A DNA stretch of 64,000 bases from Dichetophora obliterata (GCA_963920525.1 OY986440.1:868001-932000); one strand, 5' to 3'; positions 1-12,883 are shown, numbered from the stretch's first letter. Notes: a model not told the origin generated them from the letters alone. Numbers and translations: made by a program.

Positions 1-1445
1 AAATCGAAACGGCTCAATGGATTTCTCTCAAACTAGGTATACATATTAAGTACATCCCAACTTAAAATGTTACATACTTAGTTTTTGCCACGCCCCCTCT
101 GAAATTTTTCAACTAACGGTAATTTCGTTATTATAAAACTTTTTAGTATCGGAGATTTTTTTGTATATAATTTTAAAAAATTTTTGTTATTTTGACATCA
201 AAAACATTCACATATCTTCAAAATTGGAGAAATTTTCAGTATAACGACTTTTTCATAAAACATCGTTGCCTAAGAACGAGAAAAAAACGACATGAAAATC
301 AAAGTTTGGTCTTTCGATGCAAATATCTCCGCTGTCCATTAATATATTTCATTCAAATTTTTTTTGTTCAAAAGTTCAATAAAATCACTTCACAAAAATA
401 GGTTGAATTGTACCGTTAAGTCAGTGTATATATGTTTCATGATTATGTCAAAAAAGGTCCAAAATATTGACTTTTTACTCAAAAAATGACTCAAAAATTG
501 TTGTTGTTGTAAAAACGAAATCAATTAAAAATTGCACATCTGGCTACCTTTCATATGACATAGCATTTACTTGCAAAAATTCTTCCAGCTAAGCGCAAAA
601 ATTATTTTACTGTTTTTGTCATCAAAACAACAAGGGTACCCCCTTTGATTTTTTTCGCGAAATTTATTTTTTCCAAAATGTTGTTTTTATATTTTTTACA
701 AAAAAGTCAAGTCTCAAAAATAATTTATGTGAAAAAATTAATGGCTAAAAATCTATTTTTCATACCAGACTATTAATAAAACTTAGTTTTGTGTTAAAAT
801 TCTCTATATAGTTTGAACGTCCCCATATATCTCTAAGAATGCAGTTGTGTGTCTAAAGTAATTACGAACATTTTGGATTATACAAAATTTTCTTTATAGT
901 GATCATCAAAATTGGAGAAATTTTCAGTATAACGACTTTTTCATAAAACATCGTTGCCTAAGAACGAGAAAAAAACGACATGAAAATCAAAGTTTGGTCT
1001 TTCGATGCAAATATCTCCGCTGTCCATTAATATATTTCATTCAAATTTTTTTTGTTCAAAAGTTCAATAAAATCACTTCACAAAAATAGGTTGAACTGTA
1101 CCGTTAAGTCAGTGTATATATGTTTCATGATTATGTCAAAAAAGGTCCAAAATATTGACTTTTTACTCAAAAAATGACTCAAAAATTGTTGTTGTTGTAA
1201 AAACGAAATCAATTAAAAATTGCACAAAAGTACCCCTTTGATTTTTTTCGCGAAATTTATTTTTTCCAAAATGTTGTTTTTATATTTTTTACAAAAAATT
1301 CAAGTCTCAAAAATAATTTATGTGAAAAAATTAACCCAATATCTCTTTCCAATCAAAAGTTATGGCTAAAAATCTATTTTTTCATACAACTGACTATCTA
1401 TAGTAAGTAATAAAACTCATTTTCTGTTTGTTTGTTTGTTTGTTT
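1..1445 (+). repeat. Unit 1, type C1, first 11 bases outside the window
   Basis: A complete first monomer is followed by the linker at 741-907, then a headless second monomer with the 95-bp deletion and a GTAAGTAAT end. Variants AATCG, GTATATAA and GAATTG are shared with units 39 and 51. Confidence 0.92.
741..907 (+). repeat. Composite linker, short-junction form
   Basis: This is the same linker cut 12 bases earlier, at GATCATC, and joined to AAAATTGGAG of the next monomer core. The monomer has CTTCAAAATTGGAG there, so the join sits on shared TCAAAATTGG. Other copies: 3684-3850, 15261-15427, 21449-21615, 27636-27802, 29946-30112, 33655-33821, 39939-40105, 42886-43052, 46824-46990, 48280-48446, 49732-49898, 53665-53831, 55975-56141 and 58285-58451. 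Confidence 0.85.
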
Positions 1446-2300
1446 GGCCTTTATACAAATCTAAACGGCTCAATGGATTTCTCTTAAACTAGGTATACAT
1501 ATTAAGTACATCCCAACTTAAAATGTTACATACTTAGTTTTTGCCACGCCCCCTCTGAAATTTTTCAACTAACGGTAATTTCGTTATTATAAAACTTTTT
1601 AGTATCGGAGATTTTTTTGTATTTAATTTTAAAAAATTTTTGTTATTTTAACATCAAAAACATTCACATATCTTCAAAATTGGAGAAATTTTCAGTATAA
1701 CGACTTTTTCATAAAACATCGTTGCCTAAGAACGAGAAAAAAACGACATGAAAATCAAAGTTTGGTCTTTCGATGCAAATATCTCCGCTGTCCATTAATA
1801 TATTTCATTCAAATTTCTTTTGTTCAAAAGTTCAATAAAATCACTTCACAAAAATAGGTTGAACTGTACCGTTAAGTCAGTGTATATATGTTTCATGATT
1901 ATGTCAAAAAAGGTCCAAAATATTGACTTTTTACTCAAAAAATGACTCAAAAATTGTTGTTGTTGTAAAAACGAAATCAATTAAAAATTGCACATCTGGC
2001 TACCTTTCATATGACATAGCATTTACTTGCAAAAATTCTTCCAGCTAAGCGCAAAAATTATTTTACTGTTTTTGTCATCAAAACAACTACCCCCTTTGAT
2101 TTTTTTCGCGAAATTTATTTTTTCCAAAATGTTGTTTTTATATTTTTTAAAAAAAAAATCAAGTCTCAAAAATAATTTATGTGAAAAAATTAACCCAATA
2201 TCTCTTTCCAATCAAAAGTTATGGCTAAAAATCTATTTTTTCATACAACTGACTATCTATAGTAATAAAACTCATTTTCTGTTTGTTTGTTTGTTTGTTT
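1446..2300 (+). repeat. Unit 2, type B, 855 bp
   Basis: It carries CTTAAAC, TTAACATC, AAATTTCTTTTG and AACTACCCC. A run of ten A near 2149 is one longer than in other B units and explains the extra base. It also opens a longer reading frame on the plus strand, which is not treated as a gene. Confidence 0.92.
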
Positions 2301-4384
2301 GGCCTTTATACAAATCTAAACGGCTCAATGGATTTCTCTCAAACTAGGTATACATATTAAGTACATCCCAACTTAAAATGTTACATACTTAGTTTTTGCC
2401 ACGCCCCCTCTGAAATTTTTCAACTAACGGTAATTTCGTTATTATAAAACTTTTTAGTATCGGAGATTTTTTTGTATTTAATTTTAAAAAATTTTTGTTA
2501 TTTTGACATCAAAAACATTCACATATCTTCAAAATTGGAGAAATTTTCAGTATAACGACTTTTTCATAAAACATCGTTGCCTAAGAACGAGAAAAAAACG
2601 ACATGAAAATCAAAGTTTGGTCTTTCGATGCAAATATCTCCGCTGTCCATTAATATATTTCATTCAAATTTTTTTTGTTCAAAAGTTCAATAAAATCACT
2701 TCACAAAAATAGGTTGAACTGTACCGTTAAGTCAGTGTATATATGTTTCATGATTATGTCAAAAAAGGTCCAAAATATTGACTTTTTACTCAAAAAATGA
2801 CTCAAAAATTGTTGTTGTTGTAAAAACGAAATCAATTAAAAATTGCACATCTGGCTACCTTTCATACGACATAGCATTTACTTGCAAAAATTCTTCCAGC
2901 TAAGCGCAAAAATTATTTTACTGTTTTTGTCATCAAAACCACAAGGGTACTCCCTTTGATTTTTTTCGCGAAATTTATTTTTTCCAAAATGTTGTTTTTA
3001 TATTTTTTACAAAAAAGTCAAGTCTCAAAAATAATTTATGTGAAAAAATTAATGGCTAAAAATCTATTTTTCATACCAGACTATTAATAAAACTTAGTTT
3101 TGTGTTAAAATTCTCTATATAGTTTGAACGTCCCCATATATCTCTAAGAATACAGTTGTGTGTCTAAAGTAATTACGAACATTTTGGATTATACAAAATT
3201 TTCTTTATAGTGATCATCTACTTATATTTACGACATGAAAATCAAAGTTTGGTCTTTCGATGCAAATATCTCCGCTGTCCATTAATATATTTCATTCAAA
3301 TTTTTTTTGTTCAAAAGTTCAATAAAATCACTTCACAAAAATAGGTTGAACTGTACCGTTAAGTCAGTGTATATATGTTTCATGATTATGTCAAAAAAGG
3401 TCCAAAATATTGACTTTTTACTCAAAAAATGACTCAAAAATTGTTGTTGTTGTAAAAACGAAATCAATTAAAAATTGCACATCTGGCTACCTTTCATATG
3501 ACATAGCATTTACTTGCAAAAATTCTTCCAGCTAAGCGCAAAAATTATTTTACTGTTTTTGTCATCAAAACAACAAGGGTACCCCCTTTGATTTTTTTCG
3601 CGAAATTTATTTTTTCCAAAATGTTGTTTTTATATTTTTTACAAAAAATTCAAGTCTCAAAAATAATTTATGTGAAAAAATTAATGGCTAAAAATCTATT
3701 TTTCATACCAGACTATTAATAAAACTTAGTTTTGTGTTAAAATTCTCTATATAGTTTGAACGTCCCCATATATCTCTAAGAATGCAGTTGTGTGTCTAAA
3801 GTAATTACGAACATTTTGGATTATACAAAATTTTCTTTATAGTGATCATCAAAATTGGAGAAATTTTCAGTATAACGACTTTTTCATAAAACATCGTTGC
3901 CTAAGAACGAGAAAAAAACGACATGAAAATCAAAGTTTGGTCTTTCGATGCAAATATCTCCGCTGTCCATTAATATATTTCATTCAAATTTTTTTTGTTC
4001 AAAAGTTCAATAAAATCACTTCACAAAAATAGGTTGAACTGTACCGTTAAGTCAGTGTATATATGTTTCATGATTATGTCAAAAAAGGTCCAAAATATTG
4101 ACTTTTTACTCAAAAAATGACTCAAAAATTGTTGTTGTTGTAAAAACGAAATCAATTAAAAATTGCACAAAAGTACCCCTTTGATTTTTTTCGCGAAATT
4201 TATTTTTTCCAAAATGTTGTTTTTATATTTTTTAAAAAAAAATCAAGTCTCAAAAATAATTTATGTGAAAAAATTAACCCAATATCTCTTTCCAATCAAA
4301 AGTTATGGCTAAAAATCTATTTTTTCATACAACTGACAATCTATAGTAATAAAACTCATTTTCTGTTTGTTTGTTTGTTTGTTT
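2301..4384 (+). repeat. Unit 3, triple composite, 2084 bp
   Basis: Three monomer bodies are joined by two linkers. The first linker (3052-3230) is the long 179-bp form rejoining at CGACATG; it has GAATACAG where the others have GAATGCAG. The middle body keeps the 95-bp segment. The second linker (3684-3850) is the short form, and the last body has the 95-bp deletion and CTGACAATC. The first body carries CATACGAC and CCACAAGGGTACTCCC. It is the only triple in the window. Confidence 0.92.
3052..3230 (+). repeat. Composite linker, long-junction form
   Basis: It starts at ATGGCT after a 28-bp loss in the monomer tail. Roughly the first 60 bases align loosely with the normal tail (ATGGCTAAAAATCTATTTT and TAATAAAACT are shared). 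The remaining ~115 bases, from about GTTAAAATTCTC to CTTATATTTA, have no counterpart in the standard monomer. Other copies of this form: 17571-17749, 23759-23937, 32255-32433, 35966-36144 and 41395-41573. Confidence 0.85.
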
Positions 4385-5247
4385 GGCCTTTATACAAATC
4401 TAAACGGCTCAATGGATTTCTCTCAAACTAGGTATACATATTAAGTACATCCCAACTTAAAATGTTACATACTTAGTTTTTGCCACGCCCCCTCTGAAAT
4501 TTTTCAACTAACGGTAATTTCGTTATTATAAAACTTTTTAGTATCGGAGATTTTTTTGTATTTAATTTTAAAAAATTTTTGTTATTTTGACATCAAAACC
4601 ATTCACATATCTTCAAAATTGGAGAAATTTTCAGTATAACGACTTTTTCATAAAACATCGTTGCCTAAGAACGAGAAAAAAACGACATGAAAATCAAAGT
4701 TTGGTCTTTCGATGCAAATATCTCCGCTGTCCATTAATATATTTCATTCAAATTTTTTTTGTTCAAAAGTTCAATAAAATCACTTCACAAAAATAGGTTG
4801 AACTGTACCGTTAAGTCAGTGTATATATGTTTCATGATTATGTCAAAAAAGGTCCAAAATATTGACTTTTTACTCAAAAAATGACTCAAAAATTGTTGTT
4901 GTTGTAAAAACGAAATCAATTAAAAATTGCACATCTGGCTACCTTTCATATGACATAGCATTTACTTGCAAAAATTCTTCCAGCTAAGCGCAAAAATTAT
5001 TTTACTGTTTTTGTCATCAAAACAACAAGGGTACCCCCTTTGATTTTTTTCGCGAAATTTATTTTTTCCAAAATGTTGTTTTTATATTTTTAAAAAAAAA
5101 TTCAAGTCTCAAAAATAATTTATGTGAAAAAATTAACCCAATATCTCTTTCCAATCAAAAGTTATGGCTAAAAATCTATTTTTTCATACAACTGACTATC
5201 TATAGTAAGTAATAAAACTCATTTTCTGTTTGTTTGTTTGTTTGTTT
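4385..5247 (+). repeat. Unit 4, type A, 863 bp
   Basis: A complete monomer with AAAACCATTC, a run of nine A before TTCAAG, and the 4-bp GTAA addition giving GTAAGTAAT. Unit 56 shares all three features exactly 54,601 bp downstream. Confidence 0.93.
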
Positions 5248-6106
5248 GGCCTTTATACAAATCTAAACGGCTCAATGGATTTCTCTCAAACTAGGTATAC
5301 ATATTAAGTACATCCCAACTTAAAATGTTACATACTTAGTTTTTGCCACGCCCCCTCTGAAATTTTTCAACTAACGGTAATTTCGTTATTATAAAACTTT
5401 TTAGTATCGGAGATTTTTTTGTATATAATTTTAAAAAATTTTTGTTATTTTGACATCAAAAACATTCACATATCTTCAAAATTGGAGAAATTTTCAGTAT
5501 AACGACTTTTTCATAAAACATCGTTGCCTAAGAACAAGAAAAAAACGACATGAAAATCAAAGTTTGGTCTTTCGATGCAAATATCTCCGCTGTCCATTAA
5601 TATATTTCATTCAAATTTTTTTTGTTCAAAAGTTCAATAAAATCACTTCACAAAAATAGGTTGAACTGTACCGTTAAGTCAGTGTATATATGTTTCATGA
5701 TTATGTCAAAAAAGGTCCAAAATATTGACTTTTTACTCAAAAAATGACTCAAAAATTGTTGTTGTTGTAAAAACGAAATCAATTAAAAATTGCACATCTG
5801 GCTACCTTTCATATGACATAGCATTTACTTGCAAAAATTCTTCCAGCTAAGCGCAAAAATTATTTTACTGTTTTTGTCATCAAAACAACAAGGGTACCCC
5901 CTTTGATTTTTTTCGCGAAATTTATTTTTTCCAAAATGTTGTTTTTATATTTTTTAAAAAAAATTCAAGTCTCAAAAATAATTTATGTGAAAAAATTAAC
6001 CCAATATCTCTTTCCAATCAAAAGTTATGGCTAAAAATCTATTTTTTCATACAACTGACTATCTATAGTAATAAAACTCATTTTCTGTTTGTTTGTTTGT
6101 TTGTTT
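5248..6106 (+). repeat. Unit 5, type A, 859 bp
   Basis: Variants GTATATAA and AAGAACAAG are present. It pairs with unit 57, which shares AAGAACAAG but has GTATTTAA. Confidence 0.93.
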
Positions 6107-6965
6107 GGCCTTTATACAAATCTAAACGGCTCAATGGATTTCTCTCAAACTAGGTATACATATTAAGTACATCCCAACTTAAAATGTTACATACTTAGTT
6201 TTTGCCACGCCCCCTCTGAAATTTTTCAACTAACGGTAATTTCGTTATTATAAAACTTTTTAGTATCGGAGATTTTTTTGTATTTAATTTTAAAAAATTT
6301 TTGTTATTTTGACATCAAAAACATTCACATATCTTCAAAATTGGAGAAATTTTCAGTATAACGACTTTTTCATAAAACATCGTTGCCTAAGAACGAGAAA
6401 AAAACGACATGAAAATCAAAGTTTGGTCTTTCGATGCAAATATCTCCGCTGTCCATTAATATATTTCATTCAAATTTTTTTTGTTCAAAAGTTCAATAAA
6501 ATCACTTCACAAAAATAGGTTGAACTGTACCGTTAAGTCAGTGTATATATGTTTCATGATTATGTCAAAAAAGGTCCAAAATATTGACTTTTTACTCAAA
6601 AAATGACTCAAAAATTGTTGTTGTTGTAAAAACGAAATCAATTAAAAATTGCACATCTGGCTACCTTTCATATGACATAGCATTTACTTGCAAAAATTCT
6701 TCCAGCTAAGCGCAAAAATTATTTTACTGTTTTTTTCATCAAAACAACAAGGGTACCCCCTTTGATTTTTTTCGCGAAATTTATTTTTTCCAAAATGTTG
6801 TTTTTATATTTTTTACAAAAAATTCAAGTCTCAAAAATAATTTATGTGAAAAAATTAACCCAATATCTCTTTCCAATCAAAAGTTATGGCTAAAAATCTA
6901 TTTTTTCATACAACTGACTATCTATAGTAATAAAACTCATTTTCTGTTTGTTTGTTTGTTTGTTT
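6107..6965 (+). repeat. Unit 6, type A, 859 bp
   Basis: It has TGTTTTTTTCATC in place of TGTTTTTGTCATC, seen elsewhere only in units 58 and 61. The tail is ACAAAAAATTCAAG. Confidence 0.93.
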
Positions 6966-7824
6966 GGCCTTTATACAAATCGAAACGGCTCAATGGATTT
7001 CTCTCAAACTAGGTATACATATTAAGTACATCCCAACTTAAAATGTTACATACTTAGTTTTTGCCACGCCCCCTCTGAAATTTTTCAACTAACGGTAATT
7101 TCGTTATTATAAAACTTTTTAGTATCGGAGATTTTTTTGTATTTAATTTTAAAAAATTTTTGTTATTTTGACATCAAAAACATTCACATATCTTCAAAAT
7201 TGGAGAAATTTTCAGTATTACGACTTTTTCATAAAACATCGTTGCCTAAGAACGAGAAAAAAACGACATGAAAATCAAAGTTTGGTCTTTCGATGCAAAT
7301 ATCTCCGCTGTCCATTAATATATTTCATTCAAATTTTTTTTGTTCAAAAGTTCAATAAAATCACTTCACAAAAATAGGTTGAACTGTACCGTTAAGTCAG
7401 TGTATATATGTTTCATGATTATGTCAAAAAAGGTCCAAAATATTGACTTTTTACTCAAAAAATGACTCAAAAATTGTTGTTGTTGTAAAAACGAAATCAA
7501 TTAAAAATTGCACATCTGGCTACCTTTCATATGACATAGCATTTACTTGCAAAAATTCTTCCAGCTAAGCGCAAAAATTATTTTACTGTTTTTGTCATCA
7601 AAACAACAAGGGTACCCCCTTTGATTTTTTTCGCGAAATTTATTTTTTCCAAAATGTTGTTTTTATATTTTTTAAAAAAAATTCAAGTCTCAAAAATAAT
7701 TTATGTGAAAAAATTAACCCAATATCTCTTTCCAATCAAAAGTTATGGCTAAAAATCTATTTTTTCATACAACTGACTATCCATAGTAATAAAACTCATT
7801 TTCTGTTTGTTTGTTTGTTTGTTT
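6966..7824 (+). repeat. Unit 7, type A, 859 bp
   Basis: It carries AATCG, CAGTATTACG and CTATCCATAG. The last two recur together in unit 9, two units on. Confidence 0.93.
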
Positions 7825-8683
7825 GGCCTTTATACAAATCTAAACGGCTCAATGGATTTCTCTCAAACTAGGTATACATATTAAGTACATCCCAACTTAA
7901 AATGTTACATACTTAGTTTTTGCCACGCCCCCTCTGAAATTTTTCAACTAACGGTAATTTCGTTATTATAAAACTTTTTTTTATCGGAGATTTTTTTGTA
8001 TTTAATTTTAAAAAATTTTTGTTATTTTGACATCAAAAACATTCACATATCTTCAAAATTGGAGAAATTTTCAGTATAACGACTTTTTCATAAAACATCG
8101 TTGCCTAAGAACAAGAAAAAAACGACATGAAAATCAAAGTTTGGTCTTTCGATGCAAATATCTCCGCTGTCCATTAATATATTTCATTCAAATTTTTTTT
8201 GTTCAAAAGTTCAATAAAATCACTTCACAAAAATAGGTTGAACTGTACCGTTAAGTCAGTGTATATATGTTTCATGATTATGTCAAAAAAGGTCCAAAAT
8301 ATTGACTTTTTACTCAAAAAATGACTCAAAAATTGTTGTTGTTGTAAAAACGAAATCAATTAAAAATTGCACATCTGGCTACCTTTCATATGACATAGCA
8401 TTTACTTGCAAAAATTCTTCCAGCTAAGCGCAAAAATTATTTTACTGTTTTTGTCATCAAAACAACAAGGGTACCCCCTTTGATTTTTTTCGCGAAATTT
8501 ATTTTTTCCAAAATGTTGTTTTTATATTTTTTAAAAAAAATTCAAGTCTCAAAAATAATTTATGTGAAAAAATTAACCCAATATCTCTTTCCAATCAAAA
8601 GTTATGGCTAAAAATCTATTTTTTCATACAACTGACTATCTATAGTAATAAAACTCATTTTCTGTTTGTTTGTTTGTTTGTTT
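7825..8683 (+). repeat. Unit 8, type A, 859 bp
   Basis: TTTTTTATCGG replaces TTTAGTATCGG, a change shared only with unit 10. AAGAACAAG is also present. Confidence 0.93.
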
Positions 8684-9542
8684 GGCCTTTATACAAATCT
8701 AAACGGCTCAATGGATTTCTCTCAAACTAGGTATACATATTAAGTACATCCCAACTTAAAATGTTACATACTTAGTTTTTGCCACGCCCCCTCTGAAATT
8801 TTTCAACTAACGGTAATTTCGTTATTATAAAACTTTTTAGTATCGGAGATTTTTTTGTATTTAATTTTAAAAAATTTTTGTTATTTTGACATCAAAAACA
8901 TTCACATATCTTCAAAATTGGAGAAATTTTCAGTATTACGACTTTTTCATAAAACATCGTTGCCTAAGAACGAGAAAAAAACGACATGAAAATCAAAGTT
9001 TGGTCTTTCGATGCAAATATCTCCGCTGTCCATTAATATATTTCATTCAAATTTTTTTTGTTCAAAAGTTCAATAAAATCACTTCACAAAAATAGGTTGA
9101 ACTGTACCGTTAAGTCAGTGTATATATGTTTCATGATTATGTCAAAAAAGGTCCAAAATATTGACTTTTTACTCAAAAAATGACTCAAAAATTGTTGTTG
9201 TTGTAAAAACGAAATCAATTAAAAATTGCACATCTGGCTACCTTTCATATGACATAGCATTTACTTGCAAAAATTCTTCCAGCTAAGCGCAAAAATTATT
9301 TTACTGTTTTTGTCATCAAAACAACAAGGGTACCCCCTTTGATTTTTTTCGCGAAATTTATTTTTTCCAAAATGTTGTTTTTATATTTTTTAAAAAAAAT
9401 TCAAGTCTCAAAAATAATTTATGTGAAAAAATTAACCCAATATCTCTTTCCAATCAAAAGTTATGGCTAAAAATCTATTTTTTCATACAACTGACTATCC
9501 ATAGTAATAAAACTCATTTTCTGTTTGTTTGTTTGTTTGTTT
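8684..9542 (+). repeat. Unit 9, type A, 859 bp
   Basis: It repeats the CAGTATTACG and CTATCCATAG variants of unit 7 but has AATCT at the head. Confidence 0.93.
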
Positions 9543-10306
9543 GGCCTTTATACAAATCTAAACGGCTCAATGGATTTCTCTCAAACTAGGTATACATATT
9601 AAGTACATCCCAACTTAAAATGTTACATACTTAGTTTTTGCCACGCCCCCTCTGAAATTTTTCAACTAACGGTAATTTCGTTATTATAAAACTTTTTTTT
9701 ATCGGAGATTTTTTTGTATTTAATTTTAAAAAATTTTTGTTATTTTGACATCAAAAACATTCACATATCTTCAAAATTGGAGAAATTTTCAGTATAACGA
9801 CTTTTTCATAAAACATCGTTGCCTAAGAACGAGAAAAAAACGACATGAAAATCAAAGTTTGGTCTTTCGATGCAAATATCTCCGCTGTCCATTAATATAT
9901 TTCATTCAAATTTTTTTTGTTCAAAAGTTCAATAAAATCACTTCACAAAAATAGGTTGAACTGTACCGTTAAGTCAGTGTATATATGTTTCATGATTATG
10001 TCAAAAAAGGTCCAAAATATTGACTTTTTACTCAAAAAATGACTCAAAAATTGTTGTTGTTGTAAAAACGAAATCAATTAAAAATTGCACAAAAGTACCC
10101 CTTTGATTTTTTTCGCGAAATTTATTTTTTCCAAAATGTTGTTTTTATATTTTTTAAAAAAAAATCAAGTCTCAAAAATAATTTATGTGAAAAAATTAAC
10201 CCAATATCTCTTTCCAATCAAAAGTTATGGCTAAAAATCTATTTTTTCATACAACTGACAATCTATAGTAATAAAACTCATTTTCTGTTTGTTTGTTTGT
10301 TTGTTT
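9543..10306 (+). repeat. Unit 10, type S, 764 bp
   Basis: The head has TTTTTTATCGG as in unit 8, but the second half carries the 95-bp deletion and CTGACAATC. It therefore looks like a recombinant of a unit-8-like head and an S tail. Confidence 0.93.
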
Positions 10307-11165
10307 GGCCTTTATACAAATCTAAACGGCTCAATGGATTTCTCTCAAACTAGGTATACATATTAAGTACATCCCAACTTAAAATGTTACATACTTAGTT
10401 TTTGCCACGCCCCCTCTGAAATTTTTCAACTAACGGTAATTTCGTTATTATAAAACTTTTTAGTATCGGAGATTTTTTTGTATTTAATTTTAAAAAATTT
10501 TTGTTATTTTGACATCAAAAACATTCACATATCTTCAAAATTGGAGAAATTTTCAGTATAACGACTTTTTCATAAAACATCGTTGCCTAAGAACGAGAAA
10601 AAAACGACATGAAAATCAAAGTTTGGTCTTTCGATGCAAATATCTCCGCTGTCCATTAATATATTTCATTCAAATTTTTTTTGTTCAAAAGTTCAATAAA
10701 ATCACTTCACAAAAATAGGTTGAACTGTACCGTTAAGTCAGTGTATATATGTTTCATGATTATGTCAAAAAAGGTCCAAAATATTGACTTTTTACTCAAA
10801 AAATGACTCAAAAATTGTTGTTGTTGTAAAAACGAAATCAATTAAAAATTGCACATCTGGCTACCTTTCATATGACATAGCATTTACTTGCAAAAATTCT
10901 TCCAGCTAAGCGCAAAAATTATTTTACTGTTTTTGTCCTCAAAACAACAAGGGTACCCCCTTTGATTTTTTTCGCGAAATTTATTTTTTCCAAAATGTTG
11001 TTTTTATATTTTTTACAAAAAATTCAAGTCTCAAAAATAATTTATGTGAAAAAATTAACCCAATATCTCTTTCCAATCAAAAGTTATGGCTAAAAATCTA
11101 TTTTTTCATACAACTGACTATCTATAGTAATAAAACTCATTTTCTGTTTGTTTGTTTGTTTGTTT
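10307..11165 (+). repeat. Unit 11, type A, 859 bp
   Basis: A standard monomer with AATCT. A private change gives TTGTCCTCAAAAC near 10936. Confidence 0.93.
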
Positions 11166-12024
11166 GGCCTTTATACAAATCGAAACGGCTCAATGGATTT
11201 CTCTCAAACTAGGTATACATATTAAGTACATCCCAACTTAAAATGTTACATACTTAGTTTTTGCCACGCCCCCTCTGAAATTTTTCAACTAACGGTAATT
11301 TCTTTATTATAAAACTTTTTAATATCGGAGATTTTTTTGTATTTAATTTTAAAAAATTTTTGTTATTTTGACATCAAAAACATTCACATATCTTCAAAAT
11401 TGGAGAAATTTTCAGTATAACGACTTTTTCATAAAACATCGTTGCCTAAGAACAAGAAAAAAACGACATGAAAATCAAAGTTTGGTCTTTCGATGCAAAT
11501 ATCTCCGCTGTCCATTAATATATTTCATTCAAATTTTTTTTGTTCAAAAGTTCAATAAAATCACTTCACAAAAATAGGTTGAACTGTACCGTTAAGTCAG
11601 TGTATATATGTTTCATGATTATGTCAAAAAAGGTCCAAAATATTGACTTTTTACTCAAAAAATGACTCAAAAATTGTTGTTGTTGTAAAAACGAAATCAA
11701 TTAAAAATTGCACATCTGGCTACCTTTCATATGACATAGCACTTATTTGCAAAAATTCTTCCAGCTAAGCGCAAAAATTATTTTACTGTTTTTGTCATCA
11801 AAACAACAAGGGTACCCCCTTTGATTTTTTTCGCGAAATTTAATTTTTCCAAAATGTTGTTTTTATATTTTTTACAAAAAATTCAAGTCTCAAAAATAAT
11901 TTATGTGAAAAAATTACCCTAATATCTCTTTCCAATCAAAAGTTATGGCTAAAAATCTATTTTTTCATACAACTGACTATCTATAGTAATAAAACTCATT
12001 TTCTGTTTGTTTGTTTGTTTGTTT
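11166..12024 (+). repeat. Unit 12, type A, 859 bp
   Basis: Variants AATCG, TTTCTTTATTAT, AATATCGG, AAGAACAAG and CACTTATTTGC. All but AATATCGG recur in unit 43, about 33 kb away, which marks a shared origin. Confidence 0.93.
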
Positions 12025-12883
12025 GGCCTTTATACAAATCTAAACGGCTCAATGGATTTCTCTCAAACTGGGTATACATATTAAGTACATCCCAACTTAA
12101 AATGTTACATACTTAGTTTTTGCCACGCCCCCTCTGAAATTTTTCAACTAACGGTAATTTCGTTATTATAAAACTTTTTAGTATCGGAGATTTTTTTGTA
12201 TTTAATTTTAAAAAATTTTTGTTATTTTGACATCAAAAACATTCACATATCTTCAAAATTGGAGAAATTTTCAGTATAACGACTTTTTCATAAAACATCG
12301 TTGCCTAAGAACGAGAAAAAAACGACATGAAAATCAAAGTTTGGTCTTTCGATGCAAATATCTCCGCTGTCCATTAATATATTTCATTCAAATTTTTTTT
12401 GTTCAAAAGTTCAATAAAATCACTTCACAAAAATAGGTTGAACTGTACCGTTAAGTCAGTGTATATATGTTTCATGATTATGTCAAAAAAGGTCCAAAAT
12501 ATTGACTTTTTACTCAAAAAATGACTCAAAAATTGTTGTTGTTGTAAAAACGAAATCAATAAAAAATTGCACATCTGGCTACCTTTCATATGACATAGCA
12601 TTTACTTGCAAAAATTCTTCCAGCTAAGCGCAAAAATTATTTTACTGTTTTTGTCATCAAAACAACAAGGGTACCCCCTTCGATTTTTTTCGCGAAATTT
12701 ATTTTTTCCAAAATGTTGTTTTTATATTTTTTACAAAAAAATCAAATCTCAAAAATAATTTATGTGAAAAAATTAACCCAATATCTCTTTCCAATCAAAA
12801 GTTATGGCTAAAAATCTATTTTTTCATACAACTGACTATCTATAGTAATAAAACTCATTTTCTGTTTGTTTGTTTGTTTGTTT
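12025..12883 (+). repeat. Unit 13, type A, 859 bp
   Basis: Private changes are AAACTGGGTATAC and ATCAAATCTC. It shares ATCAATAAAAAATTGC with units 33, 38 and 50, and CCTTCGATTT with units 37, 42 and 43. Confidence 0.93.

Noticed and set aside
192..401. A 69-codon reading frame that recurs in most units (for example 192-401, 2503-2712, 19277-19486).
   Set aside because: It starts at TTG, has no ATG anywhere inside, and the in-frame stop upstream lies only about 15 bases before. It recurs because the DNA repeats, and B units break its start (TTA) without consequence. The composition is simply AT-rich DNA read in one frame.
2023..2211. A 62-codon minus-strand frame.
   Set aside because: It starts at TTG, overlaps the plus-strand frame in A/T-run-rich DNA, and is absent from neighbouring copies.
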